Source: Actinomycetota bacterium (lineage in GTDB: Bacteria; Actinomycetota; CADDZG01; JAHWKV01; JAOPZY01). From it: 64,000 nt of DNA. This document shows, piece by piece, positions 1 to 11,656 of this stretch (position 1 is its first letter; each line of letters begins with the position of its first letter). Where the stretch lies: contig DASTWV010000024.1 in the NCBI GenBank assembly GCA_035765775.1, positions 1-64,000 on the forward strand, in the 5' to 3' direction. Under the pieces are notes generated by a model. It ran no database searches, had not been told where the DNA came from, and saw nothing but the letters and a program-made list of their open reading frames with translations. A program made the translations under genes and the position numbers.

Positions 1-107
1 CCCCCAGCACGGGGCCGCCAGCGGAGGACGCCTGGCTGTACGAGGAGCAAACCGAGACCTTCGAGCTCGGCCCCGCCCACTACGACTGGGAATTCCCGCC
101 GGGCTAG
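1..107 (+). CDS. C-terminal tail of an unknown protein (partial)
   Basis: An open frame enters from the left edge (first full codon at base 3) and stops at TAG 105-107. The 34 visible residues are acidic and aromatic (AEDAWLYEEQ, then GPAHYDWEFPPG at the end) and contain no motif I recognise. A strong hairpin at 182-216 probably ends its transcript. I cannot name the product. Confidence 0.5.
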   Translation, partial: PSTGPPAEDAWLYEEQTETFELGPAHYDWEFPPG

Positions 108-128
108 TGCAGCCCCGGGCCAGCTCGA

Positions 129-178
129 CCGGCCCAACTGCCGGCCCAACTGCTGCACAAACCACCACCACCACCACC
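129..178. repeat. Short tandem repeats: 12 bp x2, then (ACC)6
   Basis: CCGGCCCAACTG occurs twice head to tail (129-140 and 141-152). A perfect (ACC)6 microsatellite follows at 161-178. Both lie downstream of the first stop codon and upstream of the hairpin at 182, in non-coding spacer. No function is evident. Confidence 0.6.
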
Positions 179-181
179 TAG

Positions 182-216
182 AACGGGCGCCGCGCGTCAC
201 TGCTGCGGCGCCCGTT
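182..216. terminator. Perfect 12-bp stem hairpin after the first gene
   Basis: AACGGGCGCCGC (182-193) and its exact reverse complement (205-216) enclose an 11-nt loop. There is no T-run, so it is not a textbook intrinsic terminator, but its position about 75 bases after a stop codon fits transcription end or mRNA 3'-end protection. The rest of the 108-382 gap shows nothing else I can support. Confidence 0.5.
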
Positions 217-382
217 GGCGCGTGCACCCCGCCCGGTCCGGGCCGGCGCCTTCCCAACCTGCACGCGTGGAGCAGCCAGGGGCTGTACCACGCCGCCAAC
301 TATGGGCTTGAGGGACGAGATGCCGGGACTTGACTCCCGCTCGATGTCGGTCCTGAAGTCCTGCGGCGCGAGACTATGGACC

Positions 383-718
383 ATGGCCTTCGACGAAGCA
401 GTGGCCGAGCGCGTGCGCGACCTCCTCGAGGGCCAGAGCGGGGTCTCCGAGAAGCGGATGTTCGGCGGCCTTGCCTTCCTCATCAACGGGAACATGGCGG
501 TCAGCGCCAGCGGTCAGGGGGGACTCCTCCTGCGTTGTGATCCGGAAGCCTCCGACGAGATCTGTGCCCGGCCGCATGTCGAGCGGGCGGTCATGCGGGG
601 CCGTGCGATGGACGGCTGGCTGCGCGTGGGGGCGGAGGCGCTGGCAACCGACGAAGAGCTCCAGGGGTGGGTGCGCATCGGCGTCGCCTATGCCCGGTCG
701 CTGCCCGCCAAGGGGTAG
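383..718 (+). CDS. TfoX/Sxy N-terminal-domain family protein
   Basis: The 111-residue product begins MAFDEAVAERVRDLL and has the single TfoX_N fold, with the family pattern VSEKRMFGGLAFLINGNM followed by a beta-rich second half ending ARSLPAKG. In gamma-proteobacteria this domain belongs to competence regulators. In actinobacteria single-domain versions are common and uncharacterised, so a competence role should not be assumed. I chose ATG 383 because homology begins there; an open frame continues upstream to 215 but looks non-coding. It precedes rpiB by 33 bases on the same strand. Confidence 0.75.
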   Translation: MAFDEAVAERVRDLLEGQSGVSEKRMFGGLAFLINGNMAVSASGQGGLLLRCDPEASDEICARPHVERAVMRGRAMDGWLRVGAEALATDEELQGWVRIGVAYARSLPAKG

Positions 719-751
719 AGCAGAACCGGGGCCCTGTGCCGAGCCCCGGGT

Positions 752-1216
752 ATGATCCCGGCCGTGAAGATCGCCATTGCCGCCGACCACGCCGGATTCC
801 CCCTGAAGACCCTGCTCATCGAGCGGCTTTCGGGGCAGGGCCACGACATCCTGGACCTCGGGACCGACTCCGAGGTGCCCGTGGACTACCCGGGCTTCTG
901 CGCCGCCGCCGGGCGGGCCGTCTCCCGGGGGGAGGCCGATTTCGGCATCGTGCTGGGCGGCAGCGGACAGGGCGAGCAGATCGCTGCCAACAAGGTGCAC
1001 GGAGTGCGAGCCGCCCTGTGCAACGACTTGTTCACCGCCCGGCTCGGCCGCCAGCACAACAACGCCAATGTGCTGGCCATGGGCGGCCGGATCGTGGCGC
1101 CACAACTGGCCTACGAGATCCTGCAGGTCTTCATCGACACCCCTTTCGAGGGCGGCCGGCACGAGGGCCGCCTGGAGCAGATCGCCGCCATCGAGCAGGA
1201 AGAGTGCGGGGGCTGA
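752..1216 (+). CDS. rpiB: Ribose-5-phosphate isomerase B, mycobacterial subclass
   Basis: RpiB interconverts ribulose 5-phosphate and ribose 5-phosphate in the non-oxidative pentose phosphate pathway. The 154-residue product has the RpiB/LacAB fold: IAIAADHAGF at the N terminus, then LGGSGQGEQIAANK and VRAALC. Most RpiBs have a catalytic Cys in a CGTGxG loop. Here that Cys is Gly and Glu75 follows in GEQ, matching the M. tuberculosis subclass in which Glu75 is the base. ATG 752 puts Glu at exactly 75; GTG 764 is the alternative start. A lipoprotein gene overlaps its 3' end. A second, Cys-type paralogue lies at 51332. Confidence 0.9.
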   Translation: MIPAVKIAIAADHAGFPLKTLLIERLSGQGHDILDLGTDSEVPVDYPGFCAAAGRAVSRGEADFGIVLGGSGQGEQIAANKVHGVRAALCNDLFTARLGRQHNNANVLAMGGRIVAPQLAYEILQVFIDTPFEGGRHEGRLEQIAAIEQEECGG

Positions 1217-1845
1217 GCCGGGTTCTCGCCGTCGCCGCCGCCCTGGCGGTGCTGCTGACGGCCTGCCACACGTCCCAGAAGCCGGGGCCGGGGGTGACGC
1301 CCCCCGCCTCTGCCGCCCCCACCGCCACGGCCACCGCAAGCGGCCTGCCCGGCACGCCACCAATCACCGCCACCGCCATGCCCACGGCCACGCTGACCCC
1401 CACGCCCGCCAGCCCGCCGGCGTCTACCGCGCCGCACACGTCCAGCAGCCCCCCGGAGACACCCGGGAAAACCCTGCAGAGTGCCGAGGCCTACGTGCAG
1501 GCCAACAACACCATCGGGGGCACCCTGGGGTTCGTCGATCCCGGGTCGACCTGGGTGGACGCCAACACGCTCCACGTCCTCCACGCCACGCCGCAAGGGG
1601 CGGCGGGGGCCGGTGGGGACACGTTCTACTTCTTCGTCAACGGCGCACTCGTAGGCCAGTACATGTTCACCCAGTCGGAGCAGGCCGCGCCGGTCAACTC
1701 AACCGAGTTCTCCGTCACCTACGCCGCCTACAAGCCGGGCGACGCCGTCTGCTGCCCCTCCGGGGGAGTGTCCACCGCCCGGTTCCAGTGGAACGGCTCC
1801 AAGCTGGTCAGCCTCGACCCCATGACGGGAGCGACGCTCAGCTAG
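1204..1845 (+). CDS. Predicted lipoprotein with Pro/Thr stalk and Gmad2-like size domain
   Basis: Starting at GTG 1204, inside the last codons of rpiB, the first 21 residues form a compact lipoprotein signal (MRGLSRVLAVAAALAVLLTAC) with lipobox LLTAC, so Cys21 should be lipidated. Residues ~25-90 are a Pro/Thr/Ala-rich linker. Residues ~95-213 form a globular extracellular domain with YVQANNTIGGTLGFVDPG, YFFVNGALVG and a CC pair. I do not firmly recognise the domain; its LppP/LprE-like look is only an impression. The 13-base overlap with rpiB suggests translational coupling. Function unknown. Confidence 0.65.
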   Translation: MRGLSRVLAVAAALAVLLTACHTSQKPGPGVTPPASAAPTATATASGLPGTPPITATAMPTATLTPTPASPPASTAPHTSSSPPETPGKTLQSAEAYVQANNTIGGTLGFVDPGSTWVDANTLHVLHATPQGAAGAGGDTFYFFVNGALVGQYMFTQSEQAAPVNSTEFSVTYAAYKPGDAVCCPSGGVSTARFQWNGSKLVSLDPMTGATLS

Positions 1846-1851
1846 TGCCCT

Positions 1852-1874
1852 CACCCACCCTGACTGGGTGTGGG
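1852..1874. terminator. GC-rich hairpin between convergent genes
   Basis: CACCCACCC and GGGTGTGGG pair around TGACT, with one bulge, in the 55-base gap between the lipoprotein gene and glyA, whose 3' ends face each other. There is no T-run. It could stop transcription from both sides. Confidence 0.35.
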
Positions 1875-1900
1875 CCCGCGCCGCCCAGCCGAGCGGGAGT

Positions 1901-3163
1901 TCAGTCCCCGATCAGGATCCCGGGGGCCGGGAAGGCGGCGCACAGCTCCTTGATCTCGCCGGCCACCCGGTCGAGGAGATCCTCGTCGGCGGGGGCGGCG
2001 ACCACATCGTTGATCCAGCCGGCGATGCGGTCCATTTCGGCTGCGCCCATGCCCCGGCTGGTGACCGCCGGGGTGCCGATGCGGATGCCGGAGGGGTCGA
2101 AAGGCTTGCGGGGGTCGAAGGGCACCGTGTTGTAGTTCAGCTCGATGCCCGCCCGGTCCAGGGCCTGGGCGGCGGGCTTGCCGCCCACCAGCTTGCTGGT
2201 GAGGTCCACCAGGATCAGGTGGTTGTCGGTGCCGCCCGACACCAGGTCGAAGCCCCGGGCCACCAGGCCCTCGGCCAGGGCGGCGGCGTTGGCCACGATG
2301 GCTTTGGCGTACCCGGCGAACGACGGGGCCGCCGCCTCCCGCAGGGCCACGGCGATGGCGGCGGTGGTGTGATTATGGGGGCCGCCCTGCAGGCCGGGGA
2401 AGACCGCCCGGTCGATTGCCTTGGCGTGGTCGGCACGGCACAGGATCATCGCCCCCCGGGGGCCGCGCAGCGACTTGTGCGTCGTCGTGGTGACCACGTC
2501 GGCGTGGGGCACGGGCGAGGGGTGCGCCCCGCCCGCCACCAGGCCGGCGAGATGGGCCATGTCGGCGGCGAAGACGGCGCCCACCTCGCGGGCGATCTCG
2601 GCGAAGGCGGCCCAGTCGATGATGCGGGGGACCGCAGTGCCGCCCGCCCAGATCAGCTTGGGCCGCTCCCGGCGGGCGAGGTCCCGGACCTCGTCGTAGT
2701 CGATGCGGCCGGTCTCCTTGCGCACGCCGTAGCTCACCGAGCGGAACCACTTGCCGGTCACCGAGACGTTCCAGCCGTGGGTCAGGTGCCCGCCGTGGGG
2801 GAGCGACATGCCCATCACGGTGTCGCCCGGCTGCAGGAAGGCGAGGTAGACCGCCAGGTTGGCGGGGGAGCCCGAGTAGGGCTGGACGTTGGCGTGGTCG
2901 GCGCCGAACAGGGATGTGGCCCGGTCCCGGGCGAGGCTCTCCAGCGGGTCGATGACCTGCTGGCCCTCGTAGTACCGGCGGCCCGGGTAGCCCTCGGAGT
3001 ACTTGTTGGTGAGGACGGTGCCGGTGGCAGCCAGGACGGCGCTGGAAACGTAGTTCTCCGAGGGGATCAGGCGCACTTTGTCCCGTTGCCGGCGCTCCTC
3101 GGCAGAGATGAGCGCGGCGATCTCGGGGTCCTCGGCCTGGAGCACTGCGAAGAGGTCAGCCAT
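1901..3163 (-). CDS. glyA: Serine hydroxymethyltransferase
   Basis: This PLP enzyme converts serine plus tetrahydrofolate to glycine plus 5,10-methylene-THF, the main one-carbon source. The 420-residue length is typical. Diagnostic segments are [47 protein letters not shown] and the PLP-lysine motif [13 protein letters not shown] (Lys230). Start is the ATG at 3163 (MADLFAVLQ); open frame upstream is not family-like. It lies alone on the minus strand, divergent from the wecA-like gene across a 253-base spacer (3164-3416) in which I see no clear promoter or repeat. Confidence 0.95.
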   Translation of the reverse strand: MADLFAVLQAEDPEIAALISAEERRQRDKVRLIPSENYVSSAVLAATGTVLTNKYSEGYPGRRYYEGQQVIDPLESLARDRATSLFGADHANVQPYSGSPANLAVYLAFLQPGDTVMGMSLPHGGHLTHGWNVSVTGKWFRSVSYGVRKETGRIDYDEVRDLARRERPKLIWAGGTAVPRIIDWAAFAEIAREVGAVFAADMAHLAGLVAGGAHPSPVPHADVVTTTTHKSLRGPRGAMILCRADHAKAIDRAVFPGLQGGPHNHTTAAIAVALREAAAPSFAGYAKAIVANAAALAEGLVARGFDLVSGGTDNHLILVDLTSKLVGGKPAAQALDRAGIELNYNTVPFDPRKPFDPSGIRIGTPAVTSRGMGAAEMDRIAGWINDVVAAPADEDLLDRVAGEIKELCAAFPAPGILIGD

Positions 3164-3416
3164 CGTGCGGCGCACGGTACGGGCAGGCGGCGCTCCCGTC
3201 AAGCACCGCAGGCGCCGAGGCACTGCCGGCACACTGCGGATCGCGCAAAACCGGGCCACCTTGGCCTCGGCGTCGGGCGTGCCGCCTGGTACTTCGTGGG
3301 TCCCCGGCTCACCGCCATCCTGGTCAACCGCAACCGGCCGCTCCCCCGGAGGCGCTCCACCGCCTTCACTGAGGCTCCTGGCAGTAGGCGGCGTTCCCGG
3401 CCAGAATGGGCCCCGC

Positions 3417-4526
3417 ATGGACGCCTATCTCCTCGTGATGGTGGCCAGCCTCATCCCGGCCTACGCCCTGACGCCGGTCGCCCTGCGGTTGGCCAGGCGC
3501 CTGGGGGCAGTGGACATCCCCGACGACCGCAAGGTCCACGAGGTGCCCACCCCCCGGCTCGGTGGCATCGCCATCTTCCTCGCCGCCATGTTCGGCCTGG
3601 CGGTCGCCGCCGGCCTCGGCGCCTTCCATGCCAGCTTCCGGCCGTTGGTGAAGTGGCCGCCCACCGAGCCGATCGCCATTGCGGTGGGCACGGCGGTGGT
3701 GTTCGTGCTCGGCCTGGTGGACGACGTCAAGGGGCTCAGCGCCCCCACCAAGCTGGCGGGGCAGATCCTGGCCGCGGCCTTCGTCTACCTGGGCGGGGTC
3801 AGCCTGGAATGGTTCCGCTTGCCGCCCTTCGGGACCCTGTCGCTGGGCGCCAGCGACTCGGCGGTCACCACCATCGTGTGGATCGTGGTGATCGTCAACG
3901 CCCTGAACCTGATCGACGGCCTCGACGGGCTGGCCGCCGGCATCACCGCGATCGCGGCGGCGACGTTTTTCATCTACCTCTTCGAGCTGGGCCGGGGCCT
4001 GGCGCTGCCCGACCAGACCGCGCCCCTGATCTCGGTGGTCGTGCTCGGGGCTGCGGCCGGGTTCCTGCCGCACAACTTCCACCCTGCCAAGATTTTCATG
4101 GGGGACTCCGGGAGCATGACCTTAGGGTTCCTGCTCGCCACCGCCACCGTGGCGGGGGTGGGGCGGACGGCGCCGATCAACTTCAAGGCCGAGACGGTGA
4201 TCTTCTACCTGCCGGTGGTCATCCCCCTGATCATCCTGGCGATCCCCATCCTCGACACCGCCTTGGCGGTCGTGCGGCGGGCACGGGGCGGCAAGCACAT
4301 CTTCCACGCCGACAAACGCCACCTGCATCACCAGCTGCTGGAGATCGGCCACGGGCACCGCCAGGCGGTGCTGATCATGTACGGCTGGACGGCGGTGGTG
4401 GGGGGAGCGGGCTTGGCGCTGTCCTTCGCCCCCAACCCGTTTTTCACCCTGCCCTTCGTGGCGGCGGCGATCGGGATCTTCCTGTACACCGCCCTGCCCC
4501 GGGTCGCCAACCGCGGGGCGGGCTGA
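3417..4526 (+). CDS. WecA/TagO-type undecaprenyl-phosphate glycosyl-1-phosphate transferase
   Basis: This polytopic membrane enzyme of the PNPT family transfers a sugar-1-phosphate (usually GlcNAc-1-P) from a UDP-sugar to undecaprenyl phosphate, the first step of cell-wall polymer synthesis. The 369-residue sequence has ~10 hydrophobic segments and the family motifs [50 protein letters not shown] and [15 protein letters not shown]. The last (HxxDKRHLHH) marks the WecA/TagO branch rather than MraY. In many actinobacteria this gene (rfe) precedes the atp operon. Here it is near it but transcribed towards it. Start ATG 3417. Confidence 0.9.
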   Translation: MDAYLLVMVASLIPAYALTPVALRLARRLGAVDIPDDRKVHEVPTPRLGGIAIFLAAMFGLAVAAGLGAFHASFRPLVKWPPTEPIAIAVGTAVVFVLGLVDDVKGLSAPTKLAGQILAAAFVYLGGVSLEWFRLPPFGTLSLGASDSAVTTIVWIVVIVNALNLIDGLDGLAAGITAIAAATFFIYLFELGRGLALPDQTAPLISVVVLGAAAGFLPHNFHPAKIFMGDSGSMTLGFLLATATVAGVGRTAPINFKAETVIFYLPVVIPLIILAIPILDTALAVVRRARGGKHIFHADKRHLHHQLLEIGHGHRQAVLIMYGWTAVVGGAGLALSFAPNPFFTLPFVAAAIGIFLYTALPRVANRGAG

Positions 4527-4535
4527 GCGGAAGGA

Positions 4536-4564
4536 TTGCCAACCCACGGTCGCGAAGGTATGTT
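4536..4564 (+). promoter_or_regulatory. Candidate sigma-70-type promoter for the FAD oxidase
   Basis: TTGCCA (4536-4541) and TATGTT (4559-4564) are separated by 17 bases, close to the housekeeping consensus, and lie in the only relatively AT-rich part of this spacer. Transcription would begin near 4571, about 40 bases before the ATG at 4613. Confidence 0.5.
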
Positions 4565-4565
4565 C

Positions 4566-4587
4566 CATGTCCCGGTACCACGACATG
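4566..4587. promoter_or_regulatory. Inverted repeat, candidate operator
   Basis: CATGTC (4566-4571) and GACATG (4582-4587) are exact reverse complements around a ten-base spacer that itself contains GGTACC. The element covers the predicted transcription start of the FAD oxidase gene, where a repressor would act. The regulator is unknown. Confidence 0.4.
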
Positions 4588-4612
4588 ATCTCTTTGCGAT
4601 CTGGAGGTCGGC

Positions 4613-6103
4613 ATGCGATGCGTCCAGCCAGGGGACCCGGATTACGAGGCAGACCGGCGTATCGCCAATGCCCGGTTCAACTACCGGCCCCGCTACATCT
4701 GTTACTGCGACACGCCAGGTGACGTCCCGCTTGCGCTCCAGAAGGCGAAGACAGAGAAACTCGCCATCCGCATCCGCTCCGGCGGTCATCACCATGAGGG
4801 CATGTGCTCGGGCGACGGCGTGTTGATGATCGATCTCTCGAAGCTCAACACCATCACCCTGTCCGGTGACCGGAGGAGCGCGCGGATCGGTGTGGGCGCC
4901 AAGCTGGGCGACGTGTACGCGGCGCTGCTGGCCAGCAACCGCATCCTGCCGGGTGGCGGCTGCGGCGACGTCCGGGTGGGAGGGCTGGTGCAGGGCGGCG
5001 GCTGGGGTCTCTACGCCCGCGCCCTGGGCCTTACCTGCGACAACGTCCTCGGCTTCCGGATTTTCCTGGCGAGCGGGGAGGTGCGGGACGTAGGAGCCGA
5101 TGGTGCGGCGCCCGGAACCCTCTTCTGGGCTGTGTGCGGCGGCGGGGGCGGCAACTTCGGCGTCGTCACCGAGTTCGAGATCAAGCTTGCCGAGGTCCCG
5201 TCTCCCTTCTGGCAGTTCACGCTCACCTGGGACCACGCGGCCTGGCGTCAGCCCGTGATCGAAGACTGGCGGGCAAACTTCCCCGACGCCGATGCCGGGT
5301 TGACCACCTTCTGCCGGGTGAGCGCGGTGCGCTCGGATGATCCGCCGATTATCGTCGCCGGCAACTACCTGGGGGATGAGGCCAGGCTCGTGGAGACCTT
5401 GGCGCGCCTGTTGCCCAGGACCTTCCTGGGGTGCACTCAGGAGATCAGCCCCGTGCTCGCCGCGGCCCCGGAGGCCGCCGAGGCCTCAGAGGCCACCCAA
5501 CCGTCCGATGCGACGACCCCACTGACACCAGCCGCCCGCCGGGCGTTCCACCACCCGCAGTACCAGCCCGGGCCCCCGCGGCTCGCGGCGGGGGGCATGG
5601 CCGCGGCGGTCGAGGGGCCGCCCGCCCAGACCTGCGACGGCGGGTACTACCCGCACAAGGTCTCCTCCTGCTTTCCGCGCTCGACGTTCTCCGCCGAGGG
5701 GACCCGCGTCATCACGGAGTTTCTTGACGGCCAGCCGGCGGAGCCCGCAGCCCGGCGCTACCTCAGCCTGCACGGCCTGGGCGGAGCCGTCGGCAACCCC
5801 CAGGCGAGTCGGCGGAGCTGCTATGCCTTCCGGGACAAGGCGTTCATGCTCCAGTACCAGGCGTGGTGGGGCGACCCCGCGGACAAGGCTCTGGAACAAC
5901 GCTGCCTGGACTGGGTCCGGGGTTTCCGCCTGACCCTGGAGCACGGCGGGTTCACGGAGGGGTCCTTCATCAACTTCCCGGACCGCGATCTCCCGCTGGT
6001 CGCCTACTACGGCGCCGACAACCTCAAAAGCCTGATGCAGGTGAAGAGGCAGTACGACCCGGGAAACCTCTTCGGTTTCCCGATGGGCATCCCCACCCAG
6101 TAG
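4613..6103 (+). CDS. Bicovalent FAD-linked oxidoreductase, berberine-bridge (BBE) family
   Basis: The 496-residue protein has the FAD_binding_4 fold (about 30-210) and a C-terminal BBE segment (YDPGNLFGFPMGIP). Both covalent flavin anchors are visible: His59 in RSGGH for the 8-alpha link and Cys117 in LPGGGCGDV for the 6-S-cysteinyl link. Their spacing resembles GOOX and BBE enzymes with bicovalent FAD. Such enzymes oxidise alcohols, sugars or alkaloids with O2; the substrate cannot be told. Residues ~285-335 are an Ala/Pro/Thr-rich insertion of low complexity. No signal peptide is seen. ATG 4613 follows a good ribosome site (GGAGGT). It has its own promoter region and no operon partner. Confidence 0.85.
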   Translation: MRCVQPGDPDYEADRRIANARFNYRPRYICYCDTPGDVPLALQKAKTEKLAIRIRSGGHHHEGMCSGDGVLMIDLSKLNTITLSGDRRSARIGVGAKLGDVYAALLASNRILPGGGCGDVRVGGLVQGGGWGLYARALGLTCDNVLGFRIFLASGEVRDVGADGAAPGTLFWAVCGGGGGNFGVVTEFEIKLAEVPSPFWQFTLTWDHAAWRQPVIEDWRANFPDADAGLTTFCRVSAVRSDDPPIIVAGNYLGDEARLVETLARLLPRTFLGCTQEISPVLAAAPEAAEASEATQPSDATTPLTPAARRAFHHPQYQPGPPRLAAGGMAAAVEGPPAQTCDGGYYPHKVSSCFPRSTFSAEGTRVITEFLDGQPAEPAARRYLSLHGLGGAVGNPQASRRSCYAFRDKAFMLQYQAWWGDPADKALEQRCLDWVRGFRLTLEHGGFTEGSFINFPDRDLPLVAYYGADNLKSLMQVKRQYDPGNLFGFPMGIPTQ

Positions 6104-6117
6104 CGCCGCCCGGGGCT

Positions 6118-6597
6118 CTACTTCCTCCCGGCCAGCTTCAGCCGGGCCTGGGACCACGACCGGCGCTCCTGCAGCTCCTCGAACTCGGCGTCCGAGCTGG
6201 GGTGGTGGAGCTCGGCGATGACCTCCTCGAGCTCCGCCTGGGCCTCGGCGGTGTGCGCCGGGGCCTCGGCCTCGGTGACCGCGTGGTCCACCAGGACCGT
6301 GACGGTGTTGGAGGACACCTCGAGGAAGCCCCCGCCCACGGCGAACTCCAGCCGCTGGTTGCCCGGCAGCCCGATAGTCAGGATGCCGCCTCCCAGAGCC
6401 GCCACCAGGGCGACGTGGCGGGGCCAGATGCCGAAGAGGCCGTCCACGCCCGGGGCCTTCACCCAGTGCGCTGCGCCGGCGTAGATCTGCGCGGTGGGGC
6501 TGACGACGGTGACGTGCAGGTCGACCTGGCCGCGCGCCAGCTCGTCGGCGATGTTGCCGGTTCGGAGGGCGCCTGGGGGATGCTCGGGAACGGACAT
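6118..6597 (-). CDS. atpC: ATP synthase F1 subunit epsilon
   Basis: Last gene of the atp operon, 159 residues. The N-terminal beta-sandwich (LHVTVVSPTAQIYAGAA, GLFGIWPRHVALVAAL, FAVGGGFLEV) is typical of epsilon, the central-stalk subunit that couples and inhibits rotation. The C-terminal helical part is acidic (AELEEVIAEL). The first ~20 residues form an unusual extension before the sandwich. It ends 14 bases from the convergent FAD oxidase gene and starts 4 bases after atpD. Confidence 0.93.
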   Translation of the reverse strand: MSVPEHPPGALRTGNIADELARGQVDLHVTVVSPTAQIYAGAAHWVKAPGVDGLFGIWPRHVALVAALGGGILTIGLPGNQRLEFAVGGGFLEVSSNTVTVLVDHAVTEAEAPAHTAEAQAELEEVIAELHHPSSDAEFEELQERRSWSQARLKLAGRK

Positions 6598-6601
6598 CGC
6601 T

Positions 6602-8946
<2,345 letters not shown>

Positions 8947-8949
8947 GGG

Positions 8950-10494
8950 CTAGGAGGCCTTGGCTGCCTGACCGGCGGACGCGGGCTTCCAGAGGTTGGC
9001 CTTGAAGTTCGAGATCTCCTGGCGCAGGGTGTTGGCGGTGTCGTCGTCCAGCTGGCCGGTGTCCTGGATGGCCTTCAGGCCGGCGCTGGGCAGCGCCCGT
9101 AGTGCCTCGACCATCTCGTTCTGGAACCGCTGGACCTCCTCTATTGGCACGTCGTCCATGAGTCCCTTCCCCACGGCGAAGATGATGGCCACCTGCTCCT
9201 CCATCGGCCAGGTGGCGGCCGTGGGCTGCTTGAGGATCTCCACCGTGCGCTCCCCCCGGGCCAGCTGCGCCTTGGTGCCGGCGTCCAGGTCCGAAGCGAA
9301 CTGGGCGAACGCCTCCAGTTCCCGGTACTGCGCCAGGTCCAGCCGCAGCGTGCCCGCCACCTTCTTCATCGCCTTGGTCTGGGCATTGCCGCCCACCCGG
9401 CTGACCGAGATGCCCACATTCACCGCCGGGCGCACGCCGGCGTAGAACAGGTCCGGCTCCAGGTAGATCTGGCCGTCGGTGATCGAGATCACGTTGGTGG
9501 GGATGTAGGCCGACACGTCGCCCGCCTGGGTCTCGATGATGGGGAGTGCGGTCAGAGAGCCGCCGCCCTTCTCGTTGGACAGCTTGGCTGCCCGCTCCAG
9601 AAGGCGGCTGTGGGCGTAGAACACGTCGCCCGGGTACGCCTCGCGACCGGGAGGGCGCCGGAGCAGCAGCGACAGCTGCCGGTAGGCCGCTGCCTGCTTG
9701 GACAGGTCGTCGTACACGCACAGCGTGTGGCGGCCCTTCTCGTACATGAAGTACTCCGCCATGGCGCACCCGGCGTACGGGGCGATGTACTGCATGGGGG
9801 CCGAGTCGTTGGCGGTGGCGCTGACCACGATGGTGTAGTCCATGGCGCCGTTCTCCCGGAGGAGCTCGACGAAGCCGGCGACGGTGGAGGCCTTGATGCC
9901 GATGGCGACGTAGACGCAGATGACGTCCTTGCCCTTCTGGTTGATGATCGCGTCCAGGGCGATGGAGGACTTGCCGGTCTCCCGGTCGCCGATGATCAGC
10001 TCGCGCTGGCCCCGGCCGATGGGGATCATGCCGTCGATCGCCTTGATGCCGGTCTGCAGCGGCTCCTTCACCGGCTGCCGGTCGGCGATGCCGGGGGCAC
10101 GGCCCTCGATGGGCATGAGGCTGGTCGTCTCGATCGGGCCTTTACCGTCGATCGGCTGGCTGAGCGGGTTGACCACCCGGCCGATGAGGCCGTCGCCGGC
10201 GGGCACCGAGAGCACCCGGCCGGTGCGTTTGACGCTCTGGCCCTCCCGGATGGTGATGTAGTCGCCCAGGATGACCACGCCCACCGAGTCCTCTTCGAGG
10301 TTGAGGGCCAGGCCGAAGGAGCCGTTCTCGAACTCCACCATCTCGCTGGCCATGACCTTCTCCAGGCCGTAGACCCGGGCGATGCCGTCGCCGACCTCGA
10401 GGACGGTGCCTACCTCGTCGACGCGCAGATCGACATCGAAGGACTCGATTTGCTGGCGGATGATCGAACTGATCTCGTCGGTCCTGATGTCCAT
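8950..10494 (-). CDS. atpA: ATP synthase F1 subunit alpha
   Basis: The non-catalytic nucleotide-binding subunit, 514 residues, starting [19 protein letters not shown]. The P-loop reads GDRETGKSS, where most alphas have GDRQTGKT. Other hallmarks are [28 protein letters not shown] and [20 protein letters not shown]. The 84-base gap upstream to atpH is the largest in the operon. Confidence 0.97.
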   Translation of the reverse strand: MDIRTDEISSIIRQQIESFDVDLRVDEVGTVLEVGDGIARVYGLEKVMASEMVEFENGSFGLALNLEEDSVGVVILGDYITIREGQSVKRTGRVLSVPAGDGLIGRVVNPLSQPIDGKGPIETTSLMPIEGRAPGIADRQPVKEPLQTGIKAIDGMIPIGRGQRELIIGDRETGKSSIALDAIINQKGKDVICVYVAIGIKASTVAGFVELLRENGAMDYTIVVSATANDSAPMQYIAPYAGCAMAEYFMYEKGRHTLCVYDDLSKQAAAYRQLSLLLRRPPGREAYPGDVFYAHSRLLERAAKLSNEKGGGSLTALPIIETQAGDVSAYIPTNVISITDGQIYLEPDLFYAGVRPAVNVGISVSRVGGNAQTKAMKKVAGTLRLDLAQYRELEAFAQFASDLDAGTKAQLARGERTVEILKQPTAATWPMEEQVAIIFAVGKGLMDDVPIEEVQRFQNEMVEALRALPSAGLKAIQDTGQLDDDTANTLRQEISNFKANLWKPASAGQAAKAS

Positions 10495-10578
10495 TGCTCT
10501 GTCCCGTGTCCTATCTCGTCGGTGGTCTCGTCGGTGGTGCCGGTGGGTCCAAGGTACCTGGTGGGCGCCGCCCCTCGT

Positions 10579-11130
10579 TTATGACCGGGGGGCGGTCAGG
10601 GTCCGCCGCATATCGAGGAGCGCCCGGCGCAGGGTGCCGTCCAGCACCCGGTCCCCGACGTTGACCTTGATGCCGCCGATCAGGCTCTGGTCAACCTTCT
10701 GCGTCAGCGTCACCGGCCGGGCCAGCCGCTGCTCCAGCGCCGCCTGCAGGGCCGCCGCCAGGTCCGGGCCAATGGGCCGGGCCGACGTCACGCTGGCCTG
10801 GATGCGGCCCTCGTGTTGGTCCATCAGGTCGTTGAACTGGATGACGATTGCGTCCAGCAGCTGCTCCCGGCGCTTGTCCACCAGCACGTTCAGCAGGCCC
10901 AGCACCGGCCGGCCGACCTTGCCGGCGAAGGCCTGCCCGATCAGCCGCTTCTTGTCCTCCCGGCGCACCAGCGGCATCTCGAAGAAGCCCCGGAGCTCCG
11001 GTTCGAGCCCGGCGATGGCGTCCCGGACGGCGTTCAACTCGCCCGCCGCCTGCCGGAGGCCCCCCCCGGCGTCGGCGAGGTCGAAGAGCGCCTTGGCGTA
11101 GACCCGGGCCGCGGCCAGCGAGATGCTCAC
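10579..11130 (-). CDS. atpH: ATP synthase F1 subunit delta
   Basis: Delta connects F1 to the b-subunit peripheral stalk. The 183-residue product has the helical N-terminal domain (ARVYAKALFDLADAGG, GFFEMPLVRREDKKRLIGQAF) and the C-terminal signature DQSLIGGIKVNVGDRVLDGTLRRAL. It is separate from atpF here, unlike the b-delta fusion of mycobacteria, and lies 7 bases downstream of it. Confidence 0.95.
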   Translation of the reverse strand: MSISLAAARVYAKALFDLADAGGGLRQAAGELNAVRDAIAGLEPELRGFFEMPLVRREDKKRLIGQAFAGKVGRPVLGLLNVLVDKRREQLLDAIVIQFNDLMDQHEGRIQASVTSARPIGPDLAAALQAALEQRLARPVTLTQKVDQSLIGGIKVNVGDRVLDGTLRRALLDMRRTLTAPRS

Positions 11131-11137
11131 GAGATCC

Positions 11138-11647
11138 TCACAGGCGGGAGGCGACCTCTTCGACGACCTCGCGGGCGAGGCGCCGGTGGTCCTCGTCCTG
11201 CAGCTCGCGCCGCAGGAGCCGGGCCGAGGCCTCGAGGGTGAGGTCGACAGTGGCTTTCTTCAGGTCGTCAATAGCCTTGACGCGCTCCTGGTTGATCTCC
11301 CTCTTGGCCCGCTCGCGCTGGGCGGCGATCTCCTCCTGTGCCGCGGCCAGCAGGTCGTTGCGGGCGTTCTCAGCGGCCGCGCGGCTCTCGGCGAGGAGGC
11401 GTTGCGCCTCCTGCCGAGCCTCCGCGAGGACCTGCTCCTGCCGATCGGCGAGCTCGCGCGCCCGGGCCTCGGCCTCTTCGGCCTTCTTGAGGCCCTCTTC
11501 GATGCGGACCTCGCGCTCCTCCATCTTGTTCATGAGCATCGGCCAGGCGATCTTGCTCAGAAGGAAGAGCGTGGCGATGAAGACCCCCCACGTCCAGAGC
11601 GCGGTCGCCGGGTGGATGGCGGTGATGCTGTCTGCGGCGAGGATCAC
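11138..11647 (-). CDS. atpF: ATP synthase Fo subunit b
   Basis: The peripheral-stalk subunit, 169 residues. One membrane span (about 17-38, TWGVFIATLFLLSKIAWPML) is followed by a long, highly charged coiled coil with many A/E/R heptads. Only one b gene is present. Context is atpE upstream (9 bases) and atpH downstream. Confidence 0.95.
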   Translation of the reverse strand: MILAADSITAIHPATALWTWGVFIATLFLLSKIAWPMLMNKMEEREVRIEEGLKKAEEAEARARELADRQEQVLAEARQEAQRLLAESRAAAENARNDLLAAAQEEIAAQRERAKREINQERVKAIDDLKKATVDLTLEASARLLRRELQDEDHRRLAREVVEEVASRL

Positions 11648-11656
11648 GGCGACCGC

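Noticed and set aside
161-178. (ACC)6/CAC run that looks like a vector His-tag before a stop
   Set aside because: It lies after the stop codon of the preceding frame, no open frame reads it as poly-His to a stop, and natural genome context continues on both sides.
1868-4588. 906-codon plus-strand open frame across glyA and the wecA-like gene
   Set aside because: It is a GC3-driven shadow; both real genes have full family motifs in other frames.
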